DNA of 64,000 bases, from contig NZ_JABEQH010000009.1 of assembly GCF_014174305.1 (NCBI RefSeq), forward strand, positions 97,761-161,760. The letters run 5' to 3'. The position numbers were made by a program, and so were the translations under genes. This document shows, piece after piece, positions 1 to 12,318 of the stretch. How positions within the stretch are numbered: position 1 is the stretch's first letter; every line of letters begins with the position of its first letter. The notes beneath the pieces were generated by a model that saw only the letters and a program-made list of their open reading frames with translations, was not told the origin of the DNA and made no database searches. Origin of the DNA: Gluconacetobacter johannae (lineage in GTDB: Bacteria; Pseudomonadota; Alphaproteobacteria; Acetobacterales; Acetobacteraceae).

Positions 1-160
1 CCATCTGCTTCTGCGCGACATACAGCAGCGGCAGCGTGCCGCTGGCCTTCCGTTCGGCCGGGTATTTGGCCAGGATGGTCGCAATCTCCGCCTCGCTTTC
101 CTCGTCGAAGGCGAAGGAAGCGGGCTGCTCGATCTGGTCTATGGGGGAATGAGCGGACAT
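1..160 (-). CDS. nuoE: NADH-quinone oxidoreductase subunit E (N-terminal part, cut by window edge)
   Basis: First 53 codons of the 24-kDa [2Fe-2S] subunit of the NADH-oxidising arm of complex I; the rest lies beyond the left edge. The visible protein starts MSAHSPIDQIEQPASFAF and runs into the family's typical amino-terminal helix (DEESEAEIATILAKYP followed by a stretch ending in LYVAQKQM). The iron-sulfur cysteines would be further downstream and are not visible. The ATG at 160 is preceded by an AAAGAG ribosome site and lies five bases after the nuoD stop, so it is translated as part of the nuo operon. The assignment rests on this N-terminus and on its place right after nuoD. Confidence 0.85.
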   Translation of the reverse strand, partial: MSAHSPIDQIEQPASFAFDEESEAEIATILAKYPAERKASGTLPLLYVAQKQM

Positions 161-165
161 CTCTT

Positions 166-1416
166 TCACCTGTCTATCTCGCCGAACACCAGGTCGAGCG
201 AGCCGATGATCGCGACGGCGTCCGCCAGCATGTGGCGACGCGACATCTCGTCGATCGCCTGCAGATGGGCAAAGCCGGTCGGCCGGATCTTGCATCGGTA
301 GGGGCGGTTGCTGCCGTCGGCCACCAGATAGACGCCGAACTCGCCCTTCGGGCTTTCGACCGCCGTGTAGGTGGCGCCGGGCGGGACGTGATACCCCTCG
401 GTGAACAGCTTGAAATGATGGATCAGCGCTTCCATCGAGCGCTTCATCTCGCGCCGGGGCGGCGGCGTGATCTTGTGATCCTGGATCTTGATCGGGCCGG
501 GCCGCATCCGGGCCAGGCATTGTTCGACGATCCGCACGCTCTCGCGCATTTCGGCGACGCGGATCAGATAGCGGTCATAACAATCGCCCTGGCGCGTGAC
601 AGGGATATTGAATTCGACCTTGTCGTAATTGTCATACGGCTGGGCCCGCCGCAGGTCCCACGGCACGCCCGAGGCGCGCAGGCACGGGCCGCTGAAACCC
701 CACGACAGCGCCTGTTCCGTCGTGAACACGCCGATGCCGACCGTCCGCTGTTTCCAGATCCGGTTATTGGTCAGCAGGCCTTCCAGATCGTCGATCCATT
801 TCGGGAACTGCCGCGCCCATTCGCCGATCCGCTCCTCCAGCCCTGCCGGCAGGTCGCGCGCGACGCCGCCGGGGCGGAAATAATTGGCATGAAAGCGCGC
901 GCCCGACGCCGCCTCGTAGAATTCGATCAGCTTCTCGCGTTCCTCATATCCCCACAGGGCCGGGGTCAGGGCGCCGCAATCCAGCCCGAACGAGGTCAGG
1001 TTGAGGATATGGTTCAGGATTCGCGTCAGTTCCGCGAACATCACCCGAATCCATTTCGCACGGTCCGGGATGTCGATCCCCAGCAGCTTCTCGGTCGCCA
1101 GGGCGAAAGCCTGCTCCTCGCACATGGGCGAGACGTAATCGAGACGATCGAAATAGGGCAGCGCCTTCGGGTAGGTCTTGTACTCGATCAGCTTTTCCGT
1201 GCCGCGATGCAGCAGGCCGATATGCGGAATGGCGCGGGCGACGACCTCGCCTTCCATTTCCAGCACCAGGCGCAGCACGCCGTGGGCGGACGGATGCTGC
1301 GGGCCGAAATTCAGGGCATGGGAATCGATCTCGACCGTGCGGGTCTCGGCCCCGGCGGCCGCATCGGCCGGCAGCAGGGTCTCCGGGATATCCTTGTGAA
1401 GGACAATGTCGCTCAT
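166..1416 (-). CDS. nuoD: NADH-quinone oxidoreductase subunit D
   Basis: The 416-aa 49-kDa subunit of complex I, part of the membrane-facing connecting module that forms the quinone site with NuoB. Clear family signatures are [18 protein letters not shown] near residue 36, [14 protein letters not shown] near residue 65, and the C-terminal [27 protein letters not shown] segment ending in DLVFGEIDR. Length is normal for a stand-alone NuoD, so it is not a NuoCD fusion. The ATG has a GGGAG ribosome site. It sits between nuoC (31-bp gap) and nuoE in the standard A-B-C-D-E order. Confidence 0.97.
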   Translation of the reverse strand: MSDIVLHKDIPETLLPADAAAGAETRTVEIDSHALNFGPQHPSAHGVLRLVLEMEGEVVARAIPHIGLLHRGTEKLIEYKTYPKALPYFDRLDYVSPMCEEQAFALATEKLLGIDIPDRAKWIRVMFAELTRILNHILNLTSFGLDCGALTPALWGYEEREKLIEFYEAASGARFHANYFRPGGVARDLPAGLEERIGEWARQFPKWIDDLEGLLTNNRIWKQRTVGIGVFTTEQALSWGFSGPCLRASGVPWDLRRAQPYDNYDKVEFNIPVTRQGDCYDRYLIRVAEMRESVRIVEQCLARMRPGPIKIQDHKITPPPRREMKRSMEALIHHFKLFTEGYHVPPGATYTAVESPKGEFGVYLVADGSNRPYRCKIRPTGFAHLQAIDEMSRRHMLADAVAIIGSLDLVFGEIDR

Positions 1417-1447
1417 CGTCCGGCTCCCTTCGGCTTGGGTGTCCCGA

Positions 1448-2113
1448 TCATCGCGGCAACTTCAGTCCCTGACGGGTTTCATGCGCCTTCTCGTCGCCCG
1501 GAAGGGTCAGGATGCCTTCCCAGGGCGATTCGAAATCGAAATTGCGGAAATCCTGCGTCAGCTTGACCGGCTCGTAGACCACCTGCCGGCGGTCCTCGTC
1601 GTACCGCACCTCGACATAGCCGGTCAGCGGGAAATCCTTCCGCAGCGGATGCCCCTCGAATCCGTAGTCGGTCAGGATGCGGCGCAGGTCCGGCTGGCCC
1701 GAGAACAGGACGCCGAACATGTCGTAGCACTCGCGCTCCCACCACGTGGCCGCGGCCCACAGCAGATGGACCGACGGCACCGGCGACGTCTCGTCGGCCG
1801 TGACGATCACCCGAATCCGGTGGTTACGCGACACCGACAGCAGATTGTAGACGATGTCGAATCGCTCGGCCCGTTCGGGGAAATCCACCCCGCACAGGTC
1901 CATCATCTGCTCGCACGCATAGCGCGGATCGTCGCGCAGCAGGGTCATCAGCCCGATCAGGCGATCGCGCGTGGTGCGTACGACCAGTTCCCCCCCCTCG
2001 ATCGCCGCCGACCGGATGCCCGGCACGGCGGTGGACAGGGCGAACGCCAGGGACCCCAGGGCCCCGCGTGCCCGGGTCGCCCCGGACACCAGATCGTTTC
2101 CGGTATCAGCCAC
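1448..2113 (-). CDS. nuoC: NADH-quinone oxidoreductase subunit C
   Basis: A 221-aa 30-kDa subunit of the complex I hydrophilic arm. The signature [20 protein letters not shown] (near residue 120) and the following [20 protein letters not shown] are diagnostic. The start is a GTG at 2113 lying inside the end of nuoB (8-bp overlap), which points to translational coupling. It is separate from nuoD, as in most alphaproteobacteria and unlike the fused NuoCD of enterobacteria. Confidence 0.96.
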   Translation of the reverse strand: MADTGNDLVSGATRARGALGSLAFALSTAVPGIRSAAIEGGELVVRTTRDRLIGLMTLLRDDPRYACEQMMDLCGVDFPERAERFDIVYNLLSVSRNHRIRVIVTADETSPVPSVHLLWAAATWWERECYDMFGVLFSGQPDLRRILTDYGFEGHPLRKDFPLTGYVEVRYDEDRRQVVYEPVKLTQDFRNFDFESPWEGILTLPGDEKAHETRQGLKLPR

Positions 2114-2681
2114 GGAGAATCGTCCCTGTCCTGCGGATTTTCTTCTGCAATTGCAGGATGCCGTAGATCAGGGCCTCGGCCGTCGGCGGACAGCCTGGGA
2201 CATAGACATCCACCGGAACGATCCGGTCGCATCCGCGCACCACGGAATAGGAATAATGGTAATAGCCGCCACCGTTGGCGCACGACCCCATCGAGATGAC
2301 CCAGCGCGGCTCGGCCATCTGGTCGTAGACCCGGCGCAGGGCCGGCGCCATCTTGTTGGTCAGCGTGCCGGCGACGATCATGACGTCCGACTGGCGTGGC
2401 GACCCGCGCGGGATGATGCCCATCCGGTCCAGGTCGTAGCGCGGCATGTAGGCGTGGATCATCTCCACCGCGCAGCAGGCCAGGCCGAAGGACATCGGCC
2501 ACAGGCTACCGGTCCGTCCCCAGTTCACCAGCTTGTCGAGATTGGCGACGACAAAGCCCTTTTCGGTGATCTCGCCGGTGATGCCCTTGATGACGGCGTC
2601 CTGTTCCTGCCCCGGCGGCAGCATTTCCCGGTTCCAGGCGATGGCGTCCTGCCCCTCGCCTGTCGCTGTGGCGGCACTCAT
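2106..2681 (-). CDS. nuoB: NADH-quinone oxidoreductase subunit B
   Basis: The PSST subunit of complex I, which carries the terminal [4Fe-4S] cluster N2 next to the quinone site. Cluster ligands are visible: the tandem cysteines in [11 protein letters not shown], the cysteine in [17 protein letters not shown], and the one in [19 protein letters not shown] start it at the ATG at 2681 (191 aa), which has a GGAAGGAG ribosome site; an upstream in-frame GTG at 2702 has no such site. It overlaps nuoC by 8 bp and follows nuoA by 25 bp. Confidence 0.97.
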   Translation of the reverse strand: MSAATATGEGQDAIAWNREMLPPGQEQDAVIKGITGEITEKGFVVANLDKLVNWGRTGSLWPMSFGLACCAVEMIHAYMPRYDLDRMGIIPRGSPRQSDVMIVAGTLTNKMAPALRRVYDQMAEPRWVISMGSCANGGGYYHYSYSVVRGCDRIVPVDVYVPGCPPTAEALIYGILQLQKKIRRTGTILRG

Positions 2682-2706
2682 ACGCGTCTCTCCTTCCCGC
2701 ACGTCC

Positions 2707-3072
2707 TCAATCCCAGTCCAATGCGCCCTTGCACCATTCGTAGATGAACCCGACCGTCAGAATGCCCAGGAACCCCATCATGGACAGGAAGCCGAACAGG
2801 CCGATCCGCGACAGGCTGACCGCCCAGGGAAACAGGAAGGCGACCTCGAGGTCGAAGATGATGAACAGGATCGCCACAAGGTAGAAGCGCACGTCGAAAC
2901 GACGCCGCGCGTCGTCGAAGGCCTCGAATCCGCATTCATAGGCGGACACCTTCTCGGCGTAGGGCTTCTGGTGCCCGAACAACAGGGAACTGCCCAGCAT
3001 CGCGCCGGCAATGACAACGGCGATCACAGCGAAGACAAGGATCGGAAAGTAATCCGCAATGACGGACTGCAT
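2707..3072 (-). CDS. nuoA: NADH-quinone oxidoreductase subunit A
   Basis: Small membrane subunit of complex I (121 aa), first gene of the nuo operon. Three hydrophobic helices are visible: near residues 6-28 ([19 protein letters not shown]), in the middle ([20 protein letters not shown], with the conserved acidic [12 protein letters not shown] motif) and near the C-terminus ([20 protein letters not shown]). The conserved ECGF segment ([20 protein letters not shown]) lies in the first loop. The ATG at 3072 has an AGGGGAAG ribosome site; an in-frame ATG 60 bases upstream would add an atypical extension. Confidence 0.95.
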   Translation of the reverse strand: MQSVIADYFPILVFAVIAVVIAGAMLGSSLLFGHQKPYAEKVSAYECGFEAFDDARRRFDVRFYLVAILFIIFDLEVAFLFPWAVSLSRIGLFGFLSMMGFLGILTVGFIYEWCKGALDWD

Positions 3073-3306
3073 GATGCTTCCCCTGACTGGTGGCACGCCA
3101 TTCGGCGTCATGACGAAACAGGGCTTCGACATGCAGGAAGGTTAGACCCAACCTTCCGGTGCGACTATGTGCGATGCACCATGAAGACAGGAACATTACC
3201 GTGATGACGGGAAACACCACATGGATACGGGCGTTAACGGCGAATTACTTTCACCGGCCCAAGATTTTCATGTGATTATTGATGCGGAAACTGAATTTCC
3301 GGTATT

Positions 3307-3326
3307 ACGGTCGTGAAGAACGACCG

Positions 3327-3327
<1 letters not shown>
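3307..3327 (-). terminator. Perfect hairpin just 3' of tRNA-Asp
   Basis: An 8-bp perfect inverted repeat (ACGGTCGT ... ACGACCGT, 5-nt loop) begins at the very 3' end of the tRNA-Asp gene on the minus strand. There is no long U-tract, only AATACC. It could end tRNA transcription or guide 3' processing before the nuo operon. Read from sequence; function inferred. Confidence 0.4.
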
Positions 3328-3403
<76 letters not shown>

Positions 3404-3471
3404 GAAGGCGTGAGGCGGTCTTTAGCCATCCCCCCCGACCACGTCAACCGACGCACCGGAAGTTTTTGGCG

Positions 3472-3546
3472 TGGTGGGCGATGACGGGATCGAACCGCCG
3501 ACCCTCTCGGTGTAAACGAGACGCTCTACCGCTGAGCTAATCGCCC
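3472..3546 (-). tRNA. tRNA-Val (TAC anticodon)
   Basis: A 75-nt cloverleaf with encoded CCA. The acceptor GGGCGAT pairs with ATCGCCC, the D-arm is TAGCTCAGCGGTAGAGC, the T-arm contains GGTTCGATCC, and the anticodon loop is TTTACAC, giving TAC. It lies between the HU gene terminator and tRNA-Asp. Confidence 0.96.
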
Positions 3547-3580
3547 GCAGACGCGGTCTGTACAACAACATCCAGAAAAC

Positions 3581-3620
3581 AAAAAGGGGCCACGACGCGG
3601 CGCGCGGCCGGCCTGGCCCC
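3581..3620 (-). terminator. Rho-independent terminator of the HU gene
   Basis: On the minus strand GGGGCCA (3620-3614) pairs with TGGCCCC (3592-3586) around a GC-rich loop and is followed by TTTTTG. It lies about 20 bases after the HU stop codon and before tRNA-Val, so it separates HU from the tRNA genes. Confidence 0.8.
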
Positions 3621-3640
3621 CTGCCGAAATCAGCGCGCGA

Positions 3641-3925
3641 TCAGCTCACGGCTTCCTTCAGGTTCTTGCCCGGCTTGAAACGGACGGAGGTGGACGCCGG
3701 AATGTCGATTTCCTCGCCCGTGCGGGGGTTGCGCCCCTTGGCAGCCTTGCGCGTCGCGGTGACGAACGTTCCGAAGCCGACCAGACGGACTTCCTGCTTC
3801 TTGGACAGGGCCTTCTCGATCGCGCTGAACACGGCATCGACCACTTCGCCCGCCTTCGCCTTCGGCAGATCGGCGTCGTCGGCCACAGCGGCGACGAGTT
3901 CCTGCTTGTTAAGTGGCTTCTCCAT
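3641..3925 (-). CDS. hupB: DNA-binding protein HU
   Basis: A 94-aa histone-like nucleoid protein that bends DNA as a dimer. The family signature GFGTFVTATRKAAKGRNPRTG (beta-arm region, residues about 50-70) and the end VRFKPGKNLKEAV are clear. It is preceded by AAAGGCGTAAA and followed by a strong terminator. Position downstream of lon is the common arrangement in proteobacteria. It differs from the IHF-alpha gene at 44.4 kb, which has the IHF-specific end. Confidence 0.95.
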   Translation of the reverse strand: MEKPLNKQELVAAVADDADLPKAKAGEVVDAVFSAIEKALSKKQEVRLVGFGTFVTATRKAAKGRNPRTGEEIDIPASTSVRFKPGKNLKEAVS

Positions 3926-4087
3926 TTTACGCCTTTCTTTAGCTTCGCGCGCGCCAGGAACCAGATGATCGCCTGCGCCGCCTTGCGCCGCACTATGCAG
4001 TCGTTTCGGGCCGCGTCAACCGACCACCCCCCCCGATCCGGCGGCTAACTCCGACAAATCGGGCGGGTTGGTGCGTTTTTGACACAT

Positions 4088-6586
<2,499 letters not shown>

Positions 6587-6652
6587 GTAGTTTGACCTCC
6601 TGTAAGGACGATCCCGGGCCGGCATCCCCAAAAGGCCTGCACCGCCCGGCGT

Positions 6653-6666
6653 GTCACATATGTGAC
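6653..6666. promoter_or_regulatory. 14-bp perfect palindrome upstream of lon
   Basis: GTCACATATGTGAC reads identically on both strands and lies 67-80 bases upstream of the lon ATG, close to a CTTGAG element (6674-6669 on the minus strand) resembling a heat-shock -35 box. A dimeric-repressor operator is possible. No well-spaced -10 box could be assigned, so the role is inferred. Confidence 0.35.
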
Positions 6667-6798
6667 CACTCAAGACACCATGTCGTCATGAGGACCCGCC
6701 ATGGCAAGGCCCCGGACCGACATGGGAAGACGACAGGACGAACCGGCCCGCCCCCACGGCGGAACACCGCCACCGGATTCGGGCCGGTCAGGAAAGGC

Positions 6799-8058
6799 TC
6801 AGGCCGACTGTTCGGCCGGCTTTTCCTTGCCGTAGACATAGACGGGATTGGTCTTGCTTTCGGCGACGTCCTTGTTGATGACGACCTCGTCCACGTTCTC
6901 CAGACCCGGCAGGTCGAACATGGTGGACAGCAGGATGCTCTCCATGATCGCGCGCAGGCCCCGCGCGCCGGTCCGACGGCCGATCGCACGCTGCGCCACC
7001 TGCTTCAGCGCATCCTCGGTGAAGGTCAGCTTCACGCCTTCCATCTGGAACAGGCGCGCATACTGCTTCACCAGGGCGTTCTTGGGCTTGGTCAGGATCT
7101 CGATCAGCGCCGCTTCGTCCAGATCCTCCAGCGTCGCGACGACGGGCAGGCGTCCGATGAATTCGGGGATCAGCCCGAATTTCAGCAGATCCTCGGGCTC
7201 CACGTCCCGCAGGATCGCGCCGGTCCGCCGTTCGTCAGGCGACTGGACGTCGGCGCCGAACCCGATGCCCGACCCCTTGCCGCGCGCGCCGATGATCTTG
7301 TCCAGCCCGGCAAACGCGCCACCGCAGATGAACAGCATGTTGGTGGTGTCCACCTGCAGGAATTCCTGCTGCGGATGCTTGCGTCCACCCTGCGGCGGCA
7401 CGGACGCCACCGTGCCTTCCATGATCTTCAGCAGCGCCTGCTGCACGCCCTCGCCACTGACGTCGCGGGTGATCGAGGGATTGTCGGACTTGCGGGAAAT
7501 CTTGTCGATTTCGTCGATATAGACGATGCCGCGCTGCGCCCGCTCGACGTTATAGTCGGCCGCCTGCAACAGCTTGAGGATGATGTTTTCCACATCCTCG
7601 CCCACATAGCCGGCCTCGGTCAGCGTCGTCGCGTCGGCCATGGTGAAGGGCACGTCGAGAATCCGCGCCAGCGTCTGCGCCAGCAGCGTCTTGCCCGAAC
7701 CGGTCGGCCCGACCAGCAGGATGTTCGACTTCGCGATCTCGACGTCGTTGTTCTTCTGGCTGTGGGCCAGGCGCTTGTAATGGTTGTGGACCGCAACCGA
7801 CAGCACCTTCTTGGCGTAGAACTGCCCGATCACGTAATCGTCCAGAACCTTGCAGATCTCCTTGGGGGTCGGGACACCGTCGCGCGACTTCACCAGGTGG
7901 GTCTTGTGCTCCTCACGGATGATATCCATGCAGAGTTCGACGCATTCGTCACAGATGAAGACAGTCGGACCAGCGATCAGCTTCCGGACCTCATGCTGCG
8001 ACTTGCCGCAGAACGAGCAATACAATGTGTTCTTGGAATCGCTGGATTTGTTATTCAT
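6799..8058 (-). CDS. clpX: ATP-dependent Clp protease ATP-binding subunit ClpX
   Basis: A 419-aa AAA+ unfoldase that feeds substrates to ClpP. The N-terminal zinc domain has four cysteines ([10 protein letters not shown] and [10 protein letters not shown]). The AAA+ module follows with Walker [17 protein letters not shown], Walker [11 protein letters not shown], the pore loop GYVGEDVEN, and the ClpP-contacting IGF-type loop ([11 protein letters not shown]). The ATG at 8058 has TAGGAG upstream; an earlier in-frame ATG at 8094 adds 12 unfamiliar residues. It lies downstream of clpP and upstream of lon. Confidence 0.98.
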   Translation of the reverse strand: MNNKSSDSKNTLYCSFCGKSQHEVRKLIAGPTVFICDECVELCMDIIREEHKTHLVKSRDGVPTPKEICKVLDDYVIGQFYAKKVLSVAVHNHYKRLAHSQKNNDVEIAKSNILLVGPTGSGKTLLAQTLARILDVPFTMADATTLTEAGYVGEDVENIILKLLQAADYNVERAQRGIVYIDEIDKISRKSDNPSITRDVSGEGVQQALLKIMEGTVASVPPQGGRKHPQQEFLQVDTTNMLFICGGAFAGLDKIIGARGKGSGIGFGADVQSPDERRTGAILRDVEPEDLLKFGLIPEFIGRLPVVATLEDLDEAALIEILTKPKNALVKQYARLFQMEGVKLTFTEDALKQVAQRAIGRRTGARGLRAIMESILLSTMFDLPGLENVDEVVINKDVAESKTNPVYVYGKEKPAEQSA

Positions 8059-8155
8059 AACCGCTCCTACCCCCAACGTTCCGGGAAGCATCATGCCCGG
8101 ACCGGGATCGAAAATCCTGCATCAGGTCAGGGTCCGCATCAACCCTGCCCAAGCA

Positions 8156-8189
8156 GGCGGGCGCCGCCAAGATAAAAAGCGCGCCCGCC
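8156..8189 (-). other. Intergenic hairpin between clpP and clpX
   Basis: GGCGGGCGC (8156-8164) and GCGCCCGCC (8181-8189) form a perfect 9-bp stem with a 16-nt loop, only a few bases after the clpP stop. The U-run lies inside the loop rather than after the stem, so it is not a standard terminator; it may stabilise the clpP mRNA end or tune read-through into clpX. Confidence 0.4.
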
Positions 8190-8194
8190 TTCCT

Positions 8195-8833
8195 TCAACT
8201 CTTTGCCGGGGCCGGGGCCGCGTGGTTGCGAACCACCTCGTCCACGATGCCGAAGGCCTGCGCCTCCTCGGCCGACATGTAGCTGTCGCGCTCCAGCCGG
8301 CGTTCGATATCCTCGAGCGACTGGCCGGTATGGGTCTCGTAGATCTCGTTCAGGCGCTGGCGGATCGTCAGGATCTCGCGCGCCTGGATCTCGATGTCGC
8401 TGGCCTGCCCCTGCGCGCCGCCCGACGGCTGGTGCACCATCACGCGCGCGTTCGGCAGGGCGAAGCGACGCCCCTTCTCGCCGCCCGCCAGCAGCAGCGA
8501 CCCCATCGACGCCGCCTGCCCGATGCACACGGTGCTGACGGGGCTGCGGATGTACTGCATGGTGTCGTAGATCGCGAGCCCGGCCGACACGACACCGCCG
8601 GGGCTGTTGATGTAGAACGAGATCTCCTTGGTGGGATTCACGCTCTCGAGATACAGAAGCTGCGCCGACACCAGGGAGGCGACCTGATCGTACACCGGCC
8701 CGGTCAGGAAGATGATCCGTTCCTGCAGCAGGCGGGAATAAATATCGAAGGCCCGTTCCCCGCGGGAGGTCTGCTCGACCACCATGGGCACTAGGGCGTT
8801 GCTGAAGATCTCCACGGGATCCCGATCCCTCAT
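8195..8833 (-). CDS. clpP: ATP-dependent Clp protease proteolytic subunit ClpP
   Basis: A 212-aa serine protease forming the tetradecameric chamber served by ClpX. The triad is visible as Ser109 ([11 protein letters not shown]), His134 ([10 protein letters not shown]) and Asp183 (ERDSYMS). I prefer the ATG at 8833 ([20 protein letters not shown]), the usual short N-terminus and preceded by GGAACGGGAA, over an in-frame start 39 bases upstream. It sits between tig and clpX, the classical order. Confidence 0.97.
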   Translation of the reverse strand: MRDRDPVEIFSNALVPMVVEQTSRGERAFDIYSRLLQERIIFLTGPVYDQVASLVSAQLLYLESVNPTKEISFYINSPGGVVSAGLAIYDTMQYIRSPVSTVCIGQAASMGSLLLAGGEKGRRFALPNARVMVHQPSGGAQGQASDIEIQAREILTIRQRLNEIYETHTGQSLEDIERRLERDSYMSAEEAQAFGIVDEVVRNHAAPAPAKS

Positions 8834-9110
8834 AGTCTCAATTCCCGTTCCTGAAACGCGAAGACCCGACACACCGTCCCCGTAGCATCCGCGTCGTCGA
8901 GTCGACGGCGTCGGACAGGGCGCGGTGGCCGGGTCGTTCCCCGGTTACCCTGAACAAGATAGAGATAAACCGCGCGGATACCACCCCACCGCCATCATTT
9001 CACGGCGATAATTGCGGGACCGCGCGGCCCATCCCCACCCCCCGGTGCCCCGCGAATCGCGGGCCGGGGCCGGTTCGGGCCGGGTTTTTCCGGACCTGGG
9101 TTTCAGGCGA

Positions 9111-10445
9111 TCACAGATCCGCGGGCGGAATCTCGGCCAGTTCCTCGGGCGTCACGTCCTTGTCCTGCACGGTCGCGAGTTCGATCACGTAATCGACGAC
9201 CTTGTTCTCGAAGATCGGGCCGCGCAGGCTCTCGGCGGCCTGCGGGTTCTTGCGGAAGAACTCGAACACCGCCTGTTCCTGGCCGGGATAGCGCATCGCC
9301 TCGGCACGGATGGCCTGCAGCATTTCGTCCTGCGTCACGCTGACGGCGTTGACGCGGCCGATCTCGGCCAGCAGCAGACCCAGCTTCACCCGACGTTCCG
9401 CGATCTTGCGGTAGTCGGAACGCAGGGTCTCCTCGTCCTTCTCCTTGTCCTCGTCGTCCATCTGGCCGGCCTTGCGGTCGGCTTCGACCCGCTGCCAGAT
9501 CTGGGCGAATTCGGCCTCGACCATGCCCTGCGGGGCTTCGAAATCGGTCTTCTCGGCCAGCGCGTCCAGCAGTTCGCGCTTGATACGCAGGCGCGACAGC
9601 TGCTCGTATTCCTGCTCGACCTGCTTGGTAATCAGCTCGCGGACCTGCTCCAGCCCCTCGAAGCCGATCTTCTTCGCCAGGTCGTCGTCGATCGCGACAT
9701 CGACCGGACGCTGCAGCGCCTTCGCCGTGATGTCGAAGGTGGCCTCCTTGCCGGCCAGGTTCTCAGCCGAATAATCGGCCGGGAAGGTCACGGTGATGAC
9801 CTTTTCCTCGCCCGGGGTCATGCCTTCGATCTGCTCGGCGAATCCGGGGATGAAGCCGGCGCCGCCGATCTCGACACTCACGTCCTGGGCGGTGCCCCCG
9901 TCGAAGGCCACGCCGTCGACCTTGCCGACGAAATCGACCACGACCACGTCACCCTGGGCGGCCGGGCGGACTTCCTCGATGGCCTCGAAGCTGCGCTGGC
10001 GGCTGGCGATGTCCTGCAGCGCCTTGTCGACCGTCGCGGCGTCCGGGGTCGCCTTCAGGCGGGTCAGGCTCAGGGTGGACAGGTCCGGCTGCGCGATCTC
10101 GGGCAGCAGTTCCATCTCGACCTTGAATTCCAGATCGCCGGCGACGGACTCGGCATCCGACACCAGGTCGATGCGCGGCTGGGTCGCCGGACGCAGCCCG
10201 CGCTCGTCCAGCAGGGCGCGCGTGGCGTCGCTGACCGCCTGCTCCAGCACCTCGCCCTGCACGGCGGCGCCGTAACGCTGCTTGACGATGCTCATCGGCA
10301 CCTTGCCGGGACGGAAGCCCGGCAGGTTCATGGACTGGCCCAGCTCCTTCAGGCGGGCCGTCCGCTTGCCCTCCAGTTCGCCGGAGGGCACGGTGACGGT
10401 GAACCCGCGCTTCAGGCCATCGGAAAGCGTTTCAGTAACCTGCAT
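9111..10445 (-). CDS. tig: Trigger factor (ribosome-associated chaperone and prolyl isomerase)
   Basis: A 444-aa chaperone that binds the ribosome exit tunnel. The N-terminal ribosome-binding domain contains the signature region FRPGKVPMSIVKQRYG. The FKBP-type PPIase domain follows (about residues 160-245, GDVVVVDFVGKVDGVAFDGG), then a long helical C-terminal domain. The start MQVTETLSDGLKRGF matches the family. A second in-frame ATG four codons upstream (10457) sits directly on the GAGAGG ribosome site and is less likely. tRNA-Leu is 93 bases upstream on the same strand. Confidence 0.96.
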   Translation of the reverse strand: MQVTETLSDGLKRGFTVTVPSGELEGKRTARLKELGQSMNLPGFRPGKVPMSIVKQRYGAAVQGEVLEQAVSDATRALLDERGLRPATQPRIDLVSDAESVAGDLEFKVEMELLPEIAQPDLSTLSLTRLKATPDAATVDKALQDIASRQRSFEAIEEVRPAAQGDVVVVDFVGKVDGVAFDGGTAQDVSVEIGGAGFIPGFAEQIEGMTPGEEKVITVTFPADYSAENLAGKEATFDITAKALQRPVDVAIDDDLAKKIGFEGLEQVRELITKQVEQEYEQLSRLRIKRELLDALAEKTDFEAPQGMVEAEFAQIWQRVEADRKAGQMDDEDKEKDEETLRSDYRKIAERRVKLGLLLAEIGRVNAVSVTQDEMLQAIRAEAMRYPGQEQAVFEFFRKNPQAAESLRGPIFENKVVDYVIELATVQDKDVTPEELAEIPPADL

Positions 10446-10538
10446 CTGCCAGGCCATCCTCTCGGTCAGAACTCTTCTAAAAAACGCGCACGTCCCATCG
10501 GGCCGGCGACGTCGGCACGCAAAGGCGATTGCCGGGGC

Positions 10539-10623
<85 letters not shown>

Positions 10624-10703
10624 ACGATGCCCGGGCCTCAAGCGCGCGGCTTTAGCGCACACCGCCCGATCCGGCAAGCCGACAATGGCGCGATTGCTGC
10701 CCC

Positions 10704-12152
10704 TTACGGCCCGCCCGGCGCTGCCTGCCGTCCCAGCTGGGCCGCCCGCTCGCGCGCGGCCCCCAGATGCCGGTCGAACTGCTCGGCCACCGGCCAGGGG
10801 CCCGCGCGCATCCCGGCCTCGCCATGCAGCCAGACGCCGGCGCAGGCGGCCTGCCATGCCTCCATGCCCGCCGCCAGCATCGTGGCGATCACCCCCGTCA
10901 GCGTATCCCCCGATCCGGCAGTGGCCAGGGCGGTGGAGGCATGCCGGTTGATCGCGGCCCGCCCGTCCGGGGCGGCGATCACCGTGTCCGCCCCCTTCAG
11001 CACCACCACCCCGCCGATCCGCGCGGCGGCCGCCCGCGCGGCGGCCAGCCGGTCGGCGCCGGGCGCGCCGAAGACCCTGGCGAATTCGCCGGCATGCGGG
11101 GTGATGACCGCCGCCCCGCGCAGCAGGTCTGGCCGGCCCGCCGCCAGCAGGAACGCCCCGGCATCGGCCAGCACCGCCCGCCCCGCCCCCAGCAGCAGCG
11201 GCAGCGCATGCCCGACCTCGTCCAGGGTCAGGCCGGGGCCACAGACCCAGACCGCGCGCCGCTGGTCCGCCAGCAGATCCTCCAGCGCCTGGCCATCGAC
11301 CACCAGGCCGGGGTCGCCCAGCCGGTACAGATCGGCGGCGCCCCCCGCCGCCAGGCGCACCAGCCCGGCCCCGGCCGCCCGGGCGCCGGCCGCCGCCAGC
11401 CGGGCGGCCCCCGGCATCGACGCCCCCCCGCAGATGCTGACGACACCGCGCGTATATTTGTGGCTGTCGACCCGATCCTCGGGCACCTGCCACAGGCCCG
11501 GCGCGTTCCACCAGGTCCGCACCGTCACCGCGTCCCACACCGAGTCCGGCATGCCGATATCGGCCACCACCAGGCGCCCCAGCATGTCGCGCCCCGGCAG
11601 CAGCAGATGCCCGGGCTTGGCGCGGACGAACGTCACCGTCATCTCGGCGCGGGGGGCATAGCCGCGCACCGCGCCGGTCGCGCCGTCGATGCCGCTGGGC
11701 ATGTCCACCGCGACGATGCGCCGCGCCGCCGCCAGCACCCGCGCCAGGGCGTCGTCGATATCGCGGCTCAGCCCCGCGCCGAACACGGCGTCTATCACCA
11801 GATCGGCCCGCGCGGCCTCCGCCGCGACGAAGGGCACGACCGGCCCCCGCCACAGCGACGCGGCATGGGCGGCGTCCCCGCCCGGACGCGGGGACGACAG
11901 GGCGGCAACCGCGACGGGCCACCCGGCCTCGGCCAGGCGACGCGCGGTCACGTAGCCGTCCCCTCCGTTGTTGCCCGGCCCGCACAGCACCAGCACCCGG
12001 CACGGCGCGACATGCCGCCGCACGGCGCGCGCGACGGCACGGCCCGCATGCTCCATCAGGTCGCGCACCGGCACCACGCGGCTGGCGGCGGCGTCGATCA
12101 GCGCCATCTGCGCCGGATCGGGCAGAAGAAGGGACGTGCCGGCCCGGTCCAT
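10704..12152 (-). CDS. nnr: Bifunctional NAD(P)HX epimerase / ADP-dependent NAD(P)HX dehydratase
   Basis: A 482-aa metabolite-repair enzyme that restores damaged (hydrated) NADH and NADPH. The N-terminal YjeF_N epimerase half (residues about 1-215) contains LVLCGPGNNGGDGYVTARRL. The C-terminal ribokinase-like dehydratase half carries ITPHAGEFARVFG and the catalytic aspartate loop LATAGSGDTLTGVIATML. Both halves look intact. The gene is divergent from the CopD-like gene and ends 80 bases before tRNA-Leu. The start ATG at 12152 has only a weak ribosome site. Confidence 0.95.
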   Translation of the reverse strand: MDRAGTSLLLPDPAQMALIDAAASRVVPVRDLMEHAGRAVARAVRRHVAPCRVLVLCGPGNNGGDGYVTARRLAEAGWPVAVAALSSPRPGGDAAHAASLWRGPVVPFVAAEAARADLVIDAVFGAGLSRDIDDALARVLAAARRIVAVDMPSGIDGATGAVRGYAPRAEMTVTFVRAKPGHLLLPGRDMLGRLVVADIGMPDSVWDAVTVRTWWNAPGLWQVPEDRVDSHKYTRGVVSICGGASMPGAARLAAAGARAAGAGLVRLAAGGAADLYRLGDPGLVVDGQALEDLLADQRRAVWVCGPGLTLDEVGHALPLLLGAGRAVLADAGAFLLAAGRPDLLRGAAVITPHAGEFARVFGAPGADRLAAARAAAARIGGVVVLKGADTVIAAPDGRAAINRHASTALATAGSGDTLTGVIATMLAAGMEAWQAACAGVWLHGEAGMRAGPWPVAEQFDRHLGAARERAAQLGRQAAPGGP

Positions 12153-12318
12153 GGGTATTCAGCCTCCGCTTGCCATTCCCGCTCGTGCGAGCGTGTACTT
12201 ACTACTTTGCCCGAACCCGCTATCCCTTGCGTGCCGGTCCGGAATTGGCGATCAAGCATACCATCGGCGCGCACGGCACGTCACGCGGGCCGCCTTGTCC
12301 ATTCCCAGCGGAGCAGAT

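Noticed and set aside
9049..9063. Short palindrome CCCGCGAATCGCGGG between clpP and tig, considered as the tig terminator
   Set aside because: It is more than 45 bases from the tig stop, has a 3-nt loop and no U-run; in such GC-rich sequence small palindromes are common by chance.
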